Of a DNA stretch of 59,866 nt, positions 9,288 to 17,374 are shown one piece after another (the stretch's first letter is position 1; every line of letters begins with the position of its first letter). The notes beneath the pieces are model-generated. The model searched no databases and had not been told where the DNA came from. It saw nothing but the letters and a program-made list of their open reading frames with translations. Both the position numbers and the translations under genes were made by a program. Source of the DNA: Bacteroidales bacterium (GTDB lineage: Bacteria > Bacteroidota > Bacteroidia > Bacteroidales > PUMT01); assembly GCA_007132715.1 (NCBI GenBank), contig SLOE01000014.1, positions 1 to 59,866 on the forward strand, written 5' to 3'.

Positions 9288-9402
9288 CATGATTATTTCT
9301 TCGGCGGGAACCTGATGGCAGCGACTACCTGCCGGCGGGTTAACAGCGAACGACATATTTATTGCTCACGGCGTAACGGGTGTAATTAACTAAAATCGAT
9401 TT

Positions 9403-10353
9403 ATGGAGAATACCGGGCATGACAGGATAACCGGCATGGATGATTTTTTCAGGTCCCAGCTGGCTCAGTGGCCCCTGGCAAAGAAGAACTATGATGACCT
9501 GAACCGGGTTCTGATCAAAGATGTTGCGATGCCCGGCAACTGTCTTGTAAGGGTGCAGTTCAACCTTGCAAGGATGCGCTCATCTGCAGCCAGGGTGGAT
9601 AAAAAAAGCATCAGCGAAAGGCCCTGTTTCCTGTGTGCAGGAAACCTGCCGCCGGAGCAGAAAAAGATAATGTTCGGCGACAGCTACCTGGTGCTTGTCA
9701 ACCCGTTCCCTATATTCAGGCGCCACCTTACCATTGCGCTGACCGGTCATACAGACCAGCTCATCATGGGCAGGTTCGGCGATATGCTCAGGATTGCCCG
9801 TGCACTTGAGAATTATACAGTTTTTTATAACGGACCACGCTGCGGTGCCAGCGCGCCTGACCATTTCCACTTCCAGGCGGGGATCAGGGGATTCATGCCG
9901 GTAGAAGAGGAGGTGCGTACGCTTCCGCGGAAGCGCATAATAGAAGACGGTACAGTGGTTATACATGCCATGGAGGGGTATCACAGGAATACCCTCGTCA
10001 TGGAGGGTGATTCAGCCGGGGATCTTGACCGCTGGGTTACAAAAATTTATGATATATTGCAGGGTATGCAACCCGGCGAAAATGAACCGATGCTGAACAT
10101 CCTGGCAGGGTATTACGGGGGGATATGGAGGGTTGTTGTGTTTCCCCGGGGGAGACACAGGCCATGGCAGTTCGAAGCGGAGGGTGAAAAGCAGATACTG
10201 CTCAGTCCGGCCTCGGTCGATTTCGGCGGGGTATGGATAACACCCAGACAGGAAGATTATGAAAGGATTGACCAGGCTCTGATCATGGATATCTTCAGCC
10301 AGGTAAGCCTCGGGGAGGTAGCTTGGGCACAACTGCTCGACCGGCTGGGGTGA
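9403..10353 (+). CDS. DUF4922 protein, GalT/HIT-like nucleotidyltransferase or phosphorylase
   Basis: This 316-residue cytosolic protein has no signal peptide. I read it as a DUF4922 family member. Two features place it in the GalT/Apa branch of the HIT superfamily. The first is CFLCAGN at about residues 74-80, like the CxLCxGN zinc-site motif of galactose-1-phosphate uridylyltransferase. The second is a HFHFQ triad at about 154-158, equivalent to the catalytic HxHxQ. Such enzymes transfer or phosphorolyse a nucleotide between a sugar phosphate and an NDP-sugar. The flanking glycosyltransferase fits an NDP-sugar role. The true substrate is unknown. An Ap4A-phosphorylase activity is an alternative. 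Confidence 0.75.
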   Translation: MENTGHDRITGMDDFFRSQLAQWPLAKKNYDDLNRVLIKDVAMPGNCLVRVQFNLARMRSSAARVDKKSISERPCFLCAGNLPPEQKKIMFGDSYLVLVNPFPIFRRHLTIALTGHTDQLIMGRFGDMLRIARALENYTVFYNGPRCGASAPDHFHFQAGIRGFMPVEEEVRTLPRKRIIEDGTVVIHAMEGYHRNTLVMEGDSAGDLDRWVTKIYDILQGMQPGENEPMLNILAGYYGGIWRVVVFPRGRHRPWQFEAEGEKQILLSPASVDFGGVWITPRQEDYERIDQALIMDIFSQVSLGEVAWAQLLDRLG

Positions 10354-10439
10354 AAATGTATTCATGTGCTGTGCAGGTTAGTCACAAGGTTGGTTACCTG
10401 AATGTATCCTAAAGAACGGGTTAACTAAAAATAAACGTT

Positions 10440-11774
10440 ATGCAACCAAAGATCAATGTAGGAATTATGTTTTCACCACGAATTGTCTTCTATCTGAACG
10501 GAAGATACCGGCACCTGGAGAGTGGTGTTGAGTTTGAGGGGCCGGGAAGCGCCGTGCTGGAGGACGGGAAACTGAGCTTTTCAATAGGCAACAGCCCCGT
10601 AACTGCCTCTTTTCCCGTTGAGCTCGAGCCGGTCGACTGCGAGGACTGCAGTTTTGACCTCAGGGAGGTTACCATCGGGATCAATTTCCACTGGGAGAGG
10701 AGGGAGGACCAGAGGTTCAGGGGAGGATTACGGGTTATCGAGGAGAACGGACTGCTTACGGCCGTCAACGTGCTGCCCCTGGAGGAATACCTGGTAAGCG
10801 TTATCTCGTCGGAGATGAGCGCCACTTCGTCGGCCGAGTTGCTGAAGGCACATGCGGTGATATCGCGCAGCTGGCTGCTGGCGCAGAAGGAGAAGGAGGC
10901 CCGGCTCAGGGAGGCTGGCAACTATGTTACCACCATAGAGAAGGAAGGTGAGAGGATAAGATGGTATGACCGGGAAGACCATTCCAACTTTGATGTTTGT
11001 GCCGATGACCACTGCCAGCGGTACCAGGGAATCACCAGGGCCGGAACACCTGCGGTTGAGGAGGCCGTTAATTCCACTTCGGGTATGGTGCTTGTATATG
11101 ACGGCAATATTTGTGATGCAAGGTATTCAAAGTGCTGCGGGGGCATAAGCGAGAAATTTGAAAATGTGTGGGAGCCGGTGGTGCATCCCTATCTTACAAG
11201 GGTGATAGACAACCCCGTAGATCCGCCCGGGTTCGACACCGGACTGTCGGCCGAGGAGGCTGCAAAAGCCTGGATACTTGGTAGTCCCGAAGCATTCTGC
11301 AATACCAGGAGCACATATGTCCTCAGCCAGGTACTGAATGATTATGACCAGGAGACTGTCAATTTTTTCAGATGGTCGGTTACACTGGAACAGAATGAGA
11401 TAAAGGATCTTCTGAAAAAGAAAGTGGATTTGGACGTTGGCCACATCATAGCTCTCGAGCCTGTTGAGAGGGGCGTGTCAGGGAGGCTGTTAAAGCTAAG
11501 GATCAGGGGAACCGGAGGCTCGATAGTTGTTGGCAAGGAGCTGGAGATAAGAAAGGCCCTTTCACCATCGCACCTTTACAGCTCGGCTTTTATAGTTGAA
11601 CCGGGTGAACCGGTTGACGGGATCCCTTCTGCATTTACACTCCGTGGTGCCGGCTGGGGACACGGCGTGGGCCTCTGCCAGATAGGTGCTGCCGTAATGG
11701 GTTCCGGGGGCTATTCATACCGGGACATATTGACACACTATTTCCCGGGCTCTGAGCTTGAAAAAAGATATTGA
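10440..11774 (+). CDS. SpoIID/LytB domain protein without signal peptide
   Basis: SpoIID-family enzymes are lytic transglycosylases that cut peptide-free (denuded) glycan strands. This 444-residue protein has the hallmark VSVISSEMSATSSAELLKAH segment with the catalytic Glu (about residue 124), then YSKCCGGISEKFENVW, and the C-terminal GWGHGVGLCQIGA with SYRDILTHYFPG. All match the family. The N-terminus (MQPKINVGIMFSPRIVFYL) has no hydrophobic signal or anchor, unlike the secreted spore enzymes, so it may act in the cytosol. It follows DUF4922 by 86 bp. Its stop overlaps a TTG codon in the next gene's frame. Bacteroidota do not sporulate, so the role must differ. Confidence 0.87.
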   Translation: MQPKINVGIMFSPRIVFYLNGRYRHLESGVEFEGPGSAVLEDGKLSFSIGNSPVTASFPVELEPVDCEDCSFDLREVTIGINFHWERREDQRFRGGLRVIEENGLLTAVNVLPLEEYLVSVISSEMSATSSAELLKAHAVISRSWLLAQKEKEARLREAGNYVTTIEKEGERIRWYDREDHSNFDVCADDHCQRYQGITRAGTPAVEEAVNSTSGMVLVYDGNICDARYSKCCGGISEKFENVWEPVVHPYLTRVIDNPVDPPGFDTGLSAEEAAKAWILGSPEAFCNTRSTYVLSQVLNDYDQETVNFFRWSVTLEQNEIKDLLKKKVDLDVGHIIALEPVERGVSGRLLKLRIRGTGGSIVVGKELEIRKALSPSHLYSSAFIVEPGEPVDGIPSAFTLRGAGWGHGVGLCQIGAAVMGSGGYSYRDILTHYFPGSELEKRY

Positions 11775-11794
11775 CACGCGTAACGACCGGCAGG

Positions 11795-12622
11795 ATGAGA
11801 GAGGTGTTAAGAAATACGACCGGCAGTACAGCTTTATTGCCGGTTAATGCTGCGGCTCTTGTTTTTTTGTTCCTTGTGACGGCGGCATTTTCGTGCAGTG
11901 GCGGCCCGGAGGCCGGACTGCCGGAGCCGGTAAGGGACAGGTTTGGTGCGATAACCGGTTTTGAGGATAACCGGGAAGTGTACCTGTTTTTTTCAGCACA
12001 CGACCATTTTGAGGGTATGGGGATAGTGATGGATGCACTCGGCCGCCATGGTGTGAAGGCATCTTTTTTCCTGACCGGTGAATGCCTCAGGGATCCGTCA
12101 AATCGCGGGGTCATTGAAGGGATTGTAAGCGCCGGGCATTACCTGGGTCCCCATTCAGACGCCCACCTGCTATATGTGCCCTGGGATGTGGGCCCCGAAA
12201 GAGATTCCCTGCTTGTAACCAGGAAGGAGTTTGAGGAGGACCTGCGGAAAAATATTGCGGCACTGGAACCTTTTGGTATCGTACCCGGTGATGTGAAGTG
12301 GTTCCTTACACCTTATGAATGGTATAACAGCGAGATTGTGGAATGGACCAATGAGATGGGGATGGAGGTTGTAAACTTCACTCCAGGCATCGGCACCAAT
12401 GCAGATTATACCACTCCCTCGATGGATAATTACCGGACATCCCGGCAGATCCTGCAACGCTTATGGGAGTACGAGGCGGAACAGGGTCTTGGCGGGAAGA
12501 TACTGCTGATACACCCGGGTATCGGACCTGAAAGGCCTGATCCTCTGTACTATCATCTTTACGATATTATAGCCATTATCAAAGCGAAGGGTTACCAGAT
12601 CGGTTCCCTGCCCGGAAATTGA
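11795..12622 (+). CDS. NodB-like polysaccharide deacetylase-family lipoprotein
   Basis: The ORF is open from TTG 11771, but ATG 11795 is preferred because it shortens an otherwise long n-region before the signal sequence. The hydrophobic stretch AALVFLFLVTAAFS ends at a Cys, suggesting a lipoprotein, though the lipobox is loose. The domain has the second NodB motif as GPHSDAH (about residue 119) and a WFLTPYEWYN segment matching motif 3. Motif 1, normally TFDDG, reads FSAHDHFEG, so one of the two Asp residues is replaced. It may be an unusual de-N-acetylase or a non-canonical relative. It sits in the salvage island between SpoIID and the AmpG-like carrier. Confidence 0.8.
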   Translation: MREVLRNTTGSTALLPVNAAALVFLFLVTAAFSCSGGPEAGLPEPVRDRFGAITGFEDNREVYLFFSAHDHFEGMGIVMDALGRHGVKASFFLTGECLRDPSNRGVIEGIVSAGHYLGPHSDAHLLYVPWDVGPERDSLLVTRKEFEEDLRKNIAALEPFGIVPGDVKWFLTPYEWYNSEIVEWTNEMGMEVVNFTPGIGTNADYTTPSMDNYRTSRQILQRLWEYEAEQGLGGKILLIHPGIGPERPDPLYYHLYDIIAIIKAKGYQIGSLPGN

Positions 12623-12642
12623 AAAATTAATACAAAATAAAA

Positions 12643-14502
12643 ATGGAAAAAACCAGTCACCGTTCAGCATGGGCATGGGTGCCCTCACTTTATTTTGCAC
12701 AAGGTATTCCCTATGTAGTGGTAATGACCGTATCGGTTATAATGTACAAACGCCTGGGGATATCCAATGCCGATATAGCCCTCTATACAAGCTGGCTGTA
12801 CCTGCCCTGGGTCATCAAGCCCTTCTGGAGCCCGGTGGTCGACCTGCTCAAAACAAAAAGGTGGTGGATTGTTGTGATGCAACTGCTGGTGGGTGCCGGA
12901 CTGGCGGGTGTGGCGTTTACCATACCGGTGCCCGGCTTTTTCCAGGCCACGCTTGCTTTCTTCTGGCTGCTGGCCTTCAGCTCGGCCACCCATGACATCG
13001 CTGCCGACGGTTTCTACATGCTGGGGCTGAAGGAGCATGAACAGGCTTACTTTGTCGGTATCAGAAGCACATTTTACAGGTTTGCCATGATCACGGGTCA
13101 GGGACTTCTGATCATACTCGCAGGCTTTATAGAGACGCGGACGGGACTTGAACCGGTCAGTATCACGGTGACTGCCGGACCTGATGTGCCTGCAGGTGTG
13201 CATAAGTACCCCGCGACAGGTGAACAGCTTGAGGGGAGGCGTAGCTTCATTGCCGGCACCGAAGAAATAGAGCTTTCCACAGCCGGCATAGACCGGGAAA
13301 CGGCCCGGGAAATGCTTGCCTTTGCAGAGGAGCAGAATATACTCAATGGATTTGTGGAACCTGAACCTGAATTTGAACCCTCGGTTTCATGGTTTGCCCG
13401 TTCTGTATCAGGGCCTCTCGGGGTCTGGCTCAGGGAGAGGTTCGGTGTTGCAGACGATATACTGTCAGTGGAGGCAATGCAGGGTAATATTGCCCTTGTG
13501 GGTGTTTCATTGTCGTCTCCTCCCGGTCCCGGTGAAGAGGTGGTGCTCAACACCGGACTCCAAAGGGGGGACGGCAGTATAGGGATTGTCAGCGGAGAGA
13601 GACTTGTGTTCACGTCCGCTAACTGGGACCACACAGCATGGGTCGCCATCCAGCTTGACCCGGCACTGGACAGGACTGCCGAGGCGCATTTTGAAGGGCT
13701 TTCCGGCAACATCCCGTTTGCCTGGACGGTGACCTTTTTCTTCCTTGCTGTTCTGTTCGTAGTGTTTATGGTATACCACCGCTTCTTCCTGCCGTTCCCT
13801 GCGGCTGACAAACCTGCGGTGAATGAAAGGGGAACAAGTGTGCTTGCAGGTTTCATCAAGACATTCAGCGCTTTTTTCAGGAAGGCGAATATCGTTCCGG
13901 CCCTTGCATTTATGCTCCTGTACCGGCTTGGGGAGGCCCAGATAGTGAAGCTTGCCTCGCCTTTCATGCTTGATCCAAGAGAGGTGGGGGGACTGGGACT
14001 CAGTACCGGTGATGTGGGCCTGATATACGGCACGATTGGAATTGTAGCACTCACGCTGGGCGGCATACTGGGCGGCATTGTGGCTTCCAGGAAAGGACTT
14101 AAGTTCTGGGTGTTTCCCATGGCCATTGCCATGAATGTTCCCAATATTGTGTATGTGCTTCTGTCGGTTTATACGCCACAGAACATGTGGGTCATTTCGG
14201 GCGGGGTTGCATTTGAGCAGTTTGGTTACGGGTTTGGATTTACCGCATACATGCTTTTTATGATACACTTTTCAGAAGGAAGTCACAAGACTGCTCATTA
14301 TGCCTTCTGTACCGGGTTCATGGCCCTGGGTATGATGCTGCCGGGTATGATATCGGGATGGATTCAGGAGATCGTAGGTTACATCAATTTCTTCATATGG
14401 GTGGTCATATGTACCATCCCGGGGTTTATAATGATCTTCTACCTGAAGATAGATCCGAAGTTCGGGGTCAAAAAGAAGGAGGAAGAAAGGCCGGGGGACT
14501 GA
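12643..14502 (+). CDS. AmpG-like MFS transporter with a large central insertion, candidate muropeptide/MurNAc importer
   Basis: This inner-membrane carrier of the major facilitator superfamily has 619 residues, about 130 more than E. coli AmpG. The N-terminal half is typical (SLYFAQGIPYVVV, LYTSWLYLPWVIKPFWSPVVD, SSATHDIAADGFYM). After about residue 165 a soluble segment of about 190 residues interrupts the transporter (to about 355), and the second set of membrane helices follows. AmpG proteins bring GlcNAc-anhydroMurNAc peptides into the cytosol. The flanking murQ, murK and namZ support import of cell-wall sugars here. Whether the cargo is a muropeptide, disaccharide or free MurNAc is unknown. 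Confidence 0.85.
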   Translation: MEKTSHRSAWAWVPSLYFAQGIPYVVVMTVSVIMYKRLGISNADIALYTSWLYLPWVIKPFWSPVVDLLKTKRWWIVVMQLLVGAGLAGVAFTIPVPGFFQATLAFFWLLAFSSATHDIAADGFYMLGLKEHEQAYFVGIRSTFYRFAMITGQGLLIILAGFIETRTGLEPVSITVTAGPDVPAGVHKYPATGEQLEGRRSFIAGTEEIELSTAGIDRETAREMLAFAEEQNILNGFVEPEPEFEPSVSWFARSVSGPLGVWLRERFGVADDILSVEAMQGNIALVGVSLSSPPGPGEEVVLNTGLQRGDGSIGIVSGERLVFTSANWDHTAWVAIQLDPALDRTAEAHFEGLSGNIPFAWTVTFFFLAVLFVVFMVYHRFFLPFPAADKPAVNERGTSVLAGFIKTFSAFFRKANIVPALAFMLLYRLGEAQIVKLASPFMLDPREVGGLGLSTGDVGLIYGTIGIVALTLGGILGGIVASRKGLKFWVFPMAIAMNVPNIVYVLLSVYTPQNMWVISGGVAFEQFGYGFGFTAYMLFMIHFSEGSHKTAHYAFCTGFMALGMMLPGMISGWIQEIVGYINFFIWVVICTIPGFIMIFYLKIDPKFGVKKKEEERPGD

Positions 14503-14548
14503 CAGGCTGATGCGGGTTTAATGTATGGCTGAAGTTCCCGGCCAAGGT

Positions 14549-15766
14549 TCAGTAAAGGAAATATTCTGCCGCTTTTTCGGCGAAAGAGGCCTCCTGCCGG
14601 GTCCATATCTCCAAAATATCCTGAACCATGAACCGTTCTGAAAATGCTGTCCTCACCTGGTCGGTGCCCACCACCTTGTCGAACATATCGTGGCGGGCCG
14701 GGTCGCAAAGCTCAAACGGATCCTTGTCCGGGTGAAGATCCTTCATCTCCTGCATTATCCAGAACTGTATGAGCGAAAGTTCAGCCTTACGCACGTCGGT
14801 AAGATGAATCTGTACCCCGCTGACCATTGTACCGCTCATCACACTGTAGTAGGGCCTGAAATGGACGGGCCTGAATATCACCCCTGGCAGTTCCAGGTTA
14901 TTGAGCCTGACTGCCAGCCTTCCGGCATCGATCCAGTCCGCCCCGACAAGCTGGAACGGCAGGGTATAACCTACTCCGATGTTGTAAACGTACAGTTCGC
15001 CGAGAATGCCCGATACGGGATAATAGTAAGCCGAATGGACATGAGGTATGTGAGGGGAGGTAGGCACCCATGGAAGTCCAGTATCCTCAAAAAGCATATC
15101 GCGATCCCATCCCTCCATCCTGATCACGGTGAGGTTCACAGGGCCGCTTTCAAGCAGCCCCTCTTCGTTCAGGAACAGGGCAAGCTCGCCGGTGGTGAAC
15201 CCGTGCACATAGGTGACAGGGAACTGGCTTACAAAAGATATGAAGCCATATTCGACAAGTGGCCCTTCGAACTTTTTTCCGCCCAGGGGGTTGGGCCTGT
15301 CCAGCACCATGAACTCAATGCCGTTCTCAGCGGCAGCTTCCATGGCAAGACCCATTGTGCTTATGTAGGTATATGACCTTGAGCCTATATCCTGAATGTC
15401 GTAAACAAGAATATCGATATCCCTGAGCATCGCGGCTGTGGGCTTGCGGGTGGCCCCATAAAGGCTGAATAGCGGAAGTCCGGTTACGGCATCGGTTGCG
15501 GTCTCCACCTTCTCTCCTGCAGCAAAATCTCCCCTTATGCCGTGTTCGGGGCCGAAAAGTGCCACCAGGTTCACTTCCGGGGCCCCGAAAAGTATATCGG
15601 CGGTTGATCTGAGCCTGCTGTCCACCCCGGTGGGGTTCGTTATGAGTCCCACTCTTTTGTTCATCAGGGGTTCAAAACCTTTTTCTCCCAGTACCTCTAT
15701 ACCGGTCTTCACCTGCGCCTGGAGCAGGTTTGATGAAAGAATAATAAAAGCGATGAATAATCTCAT
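14549..15766 (-). CDS. namZ: Exo-beta-N-acetylmuramidase NamZ (DUF1343 family)
   Basis: NamZ removes MurNAc from the non-reducing end of peptidoglycan fragments, outside the cytoplasm. The 405-residue protein starts with a signal peptide (LFIAFIILSSNLLQAQ). The DUF1343 signature LVALFGPEHGIRGDFAAGE lies at about residues 67-85 and contains the Glu-His pair thought to be catalytic. Further conserved stretches are LVYDIQDIGSRSYTYISTM and FMVLDRPNPLGG. It is convergent with the AmpG-like gene and divergent from the transglutaminase gene. Together with the importer and MurK/MurQ it forms a plausible complete route from released MurNAc to GlcNAc-6-phosphate. Confidence 0.92.
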   Translation of the reverse strand: MRLFIAFIILSSNLLQAQVKTGIEVLGEKGFEPLMNKRVGLITNPTGVDSRLRSTADILFGAPEVNLVALFGPEHGIRGDFAAGEKVETATDAVTGLPLFSLYGATRKPTAAMLRDIDILVYDIQDIGSRSYTYISTMGLAMEAAAENGIEFMVLDRPNPLGGKKFEGPLVEYGFISFVSQFPVTYVHGFTTGELALFLNEEGLLESGPVNLTVIRMEGWDRDMLFEDTGLPWVPTSPHIPHVHSAYYYPVSGILGELYVYNIGVGYTLPFQLVGADWIDAGRLAVRLNNLELPGVIFRPVHFRPYYSVMSGTMVSGVQIHLTDVRKAELSLIQFWIMQEMKDLHPDKDPFELCDPARHDMFDKVVGTDQVRTAFSERFMVQDILEIWTRQEASFAEKAAEYFLY

Positions 15767-15844
15767 GGTGGCAGTTAAGGTTAATTAGATTATAATTTGA
15801 TAATATTGTAAAAGTAAAAAAAGTGTGCATTAATACCTGCAGCT

Positions 15845-17323
15845 ATGAGAGGCTTTATCTGTATTTTTACGGTCGCATGCATCGCCGCCACGGCTGCCGG
15901 TTGCGGTAACCTGCTAAAACGGAAGAATATTATGGACGAAGCCCGCGGGTTTTTAATGTCTGGAGAGTTCAGCCGGCTTATTGAACTGGCCGGCGATGAA
16001 AATTCAGGAATAGACCCTGACGGTCCGCTCAGGCGTTCGCTTGACAGCCTGGCTGACAGGGCCAGGCGTTTCATGATAGATTTCCCGCTCACCTCTGAAG
16101 ATGTGCTTGAGAGGCTCAGGGCCGATTCTGTTGACGCCGGTGAAGATGACCTCAGGAGGTGGGAGGATGCCGGTGAGCTTGAGTATATGTTGATAGACGG
16201 AGAACGCCGTTATTTCAGGTGGGCACACCGCAACCTTTACAGGATAAACGATACATTGCGGCAGGAAATGCAGATCGACAGGGAGAGGGACAGTTCGCTT
16301 GCCGCGGTGTGCATGGAGCAGATCGGGCATATACTCGAAAAAACAGCCATAGCAGGTCCCGGTGCCTCAATTAATCCCAGGACAATGGTCATAAGGTACA
16401 CCATTACTGTCGATGCCGATGCCGTACCGCCCGGAGAGACTATAAGGTGCTGGATGCCCTGGCCCCGTGAGGACATACCCCGTCAGGACATGGTTAGGTT
16501 GCTATCTTCCTCTCCTGAGGAATATATTTTATCACCACCTGATACTCCCCAGCGCTCCATCTATTTTGAGCAGGTTGCTGTCAGCGGAAAGCCGGCAGTC
16601 TTCAGCATGGAGGCAGAGTTCAGGTCATGGAGCCAGTATTTCCCGCCGGCACTTTTCCCCGGGCCGGTCCCGGGTGGCGGACCTGCCGGTGCTGTCCAGG
16701 CAGGGAATGTGCTTCCTTCATACGTGACTGCCTATACCGGCGAAAGGCTGCCCCATATAAGGTTCAGCAGTGAGATCATGGAGCTTGCCGGTTCGCTGGT
16801 TGCAGAAGGGATGACCCCGTATGAAAAGGTAAGGGCGTTTTACCGCTGGATCAACGACAATATAATATGGACCTCGGCAATTGAGTACGGGCTTATGTCC
16901 GACATACCCGCCTATGTTCTTGAAAACCGCCGCGGCGATTGCGGGATGCAGACTCTTCTTTTCATTTCGCTGTGCCGCTATGCCGGTATACCGGCCAGGT
17001 GGCAGAGCGGCTGGATGATGCACCCGGGTCATGTTAACCTTCATGACTGGGCCGAGGTATGGCTGGAACCTGCCGGCTGGGTGCCGGTTGATGTCTCCTT
17101 CAAACTTCAGCCTTCACCTGACCCCGTTGTGTCAGGGTTCTATATCACCGGTACGGACAGTTACAGGATGACGGTCAGCAACGACTATGGCAGGCAGTTT
17201 TATCCTCCCAAGGGCCATGTGCGCAGCGAACCTATCGATTTCCAAAGGGGGGAGCTTGAATGGAGGGGGGGCAACCTCTATTTCGACCAGTGGAGATACA
17301 GGATGGAGGTGAAATACAAATAA
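15845..17323 (+). CDS. Transglutaminase-like superfamily lipoprotein
   Basis: An N-terminal signal sequence with the lipobox AAGC (ACIAATAAGCG) predicts a lipoprotein. Residues 20-300 form an unrecognised, partly beta-rich region. The transglutaminase-like core lies at about 330-430. Its catalytic triad is visible as Cys in RRGDCGMQT (about 366), His in NLHDWAEVW (about 402) and Asp in VPVDVSF (about 416). Such proteins act as cysteine proteases or amidases on peptides. It is divergent from namZ by 78 bp. A role in trimming cell-wall peptides is possible by association only. Confidence 0.85.
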   Translation: MRGFICIFTVACIAATAAGCGNLLKRKNIMDEARGFLMSGEFSRLIELAGDENSGIDPDGPLRRSLDSLADRARRFMIDFPLTSEDVLERLRADSVDAGEDDLRRWEDAGELEYMLIDGERRYFRWAHRNLYRINDTLRQEMQIDRERDSSLAAVCMEQIGHILEKTAIAGPGASINPRTMVIRYTITVDADAVPPGETIRCWMPWPREDIPRQDMVRLLSSSPEEYILSPPDTPQRSIYFEQVAVSGKPAVFSMEAEFRSWSQYFPPALFPGPVPGGGPAGAVQAGNVLPSYVTAYTGERLPHIRFSSEIMELAGSLVAEGMTPYEKVRAFYRWINDNIIWTSAIEYGLMSDIPAYVLENRRGDCGMQTLLFISLCRYAGIPARWQSGWMMHPGHVNLHDWAEVWLEPAGWVPVDVSFKLQPSPDPVVSGFYITGTDSYRMTVSNDYGRQFYPPKGHVRSEPIDFQRGELEWRGGNLYFDQWRYRMEVKYK

Positions 17324-17374
17324 TAAAACCGGCAGACTGCTACCAGGCGGTAAATGCCTGAACCAACCGGGTCT

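Noticed and set aside
13098-14144. 348-residue minus-strand ORF inside the AmpG-like gene
   Set aside because: It lies wholly within a clear transporter gene and its sequence is Ser/Pro-rich low-complexity, as expected for an antisense frame.
17344-17360. Short CAGGC/GCCTG hairpin between the transglutaminase and DUF1080 genes
   Set aside because: Only 5 bp of stem and no U-tract; too weak to call a terminator.
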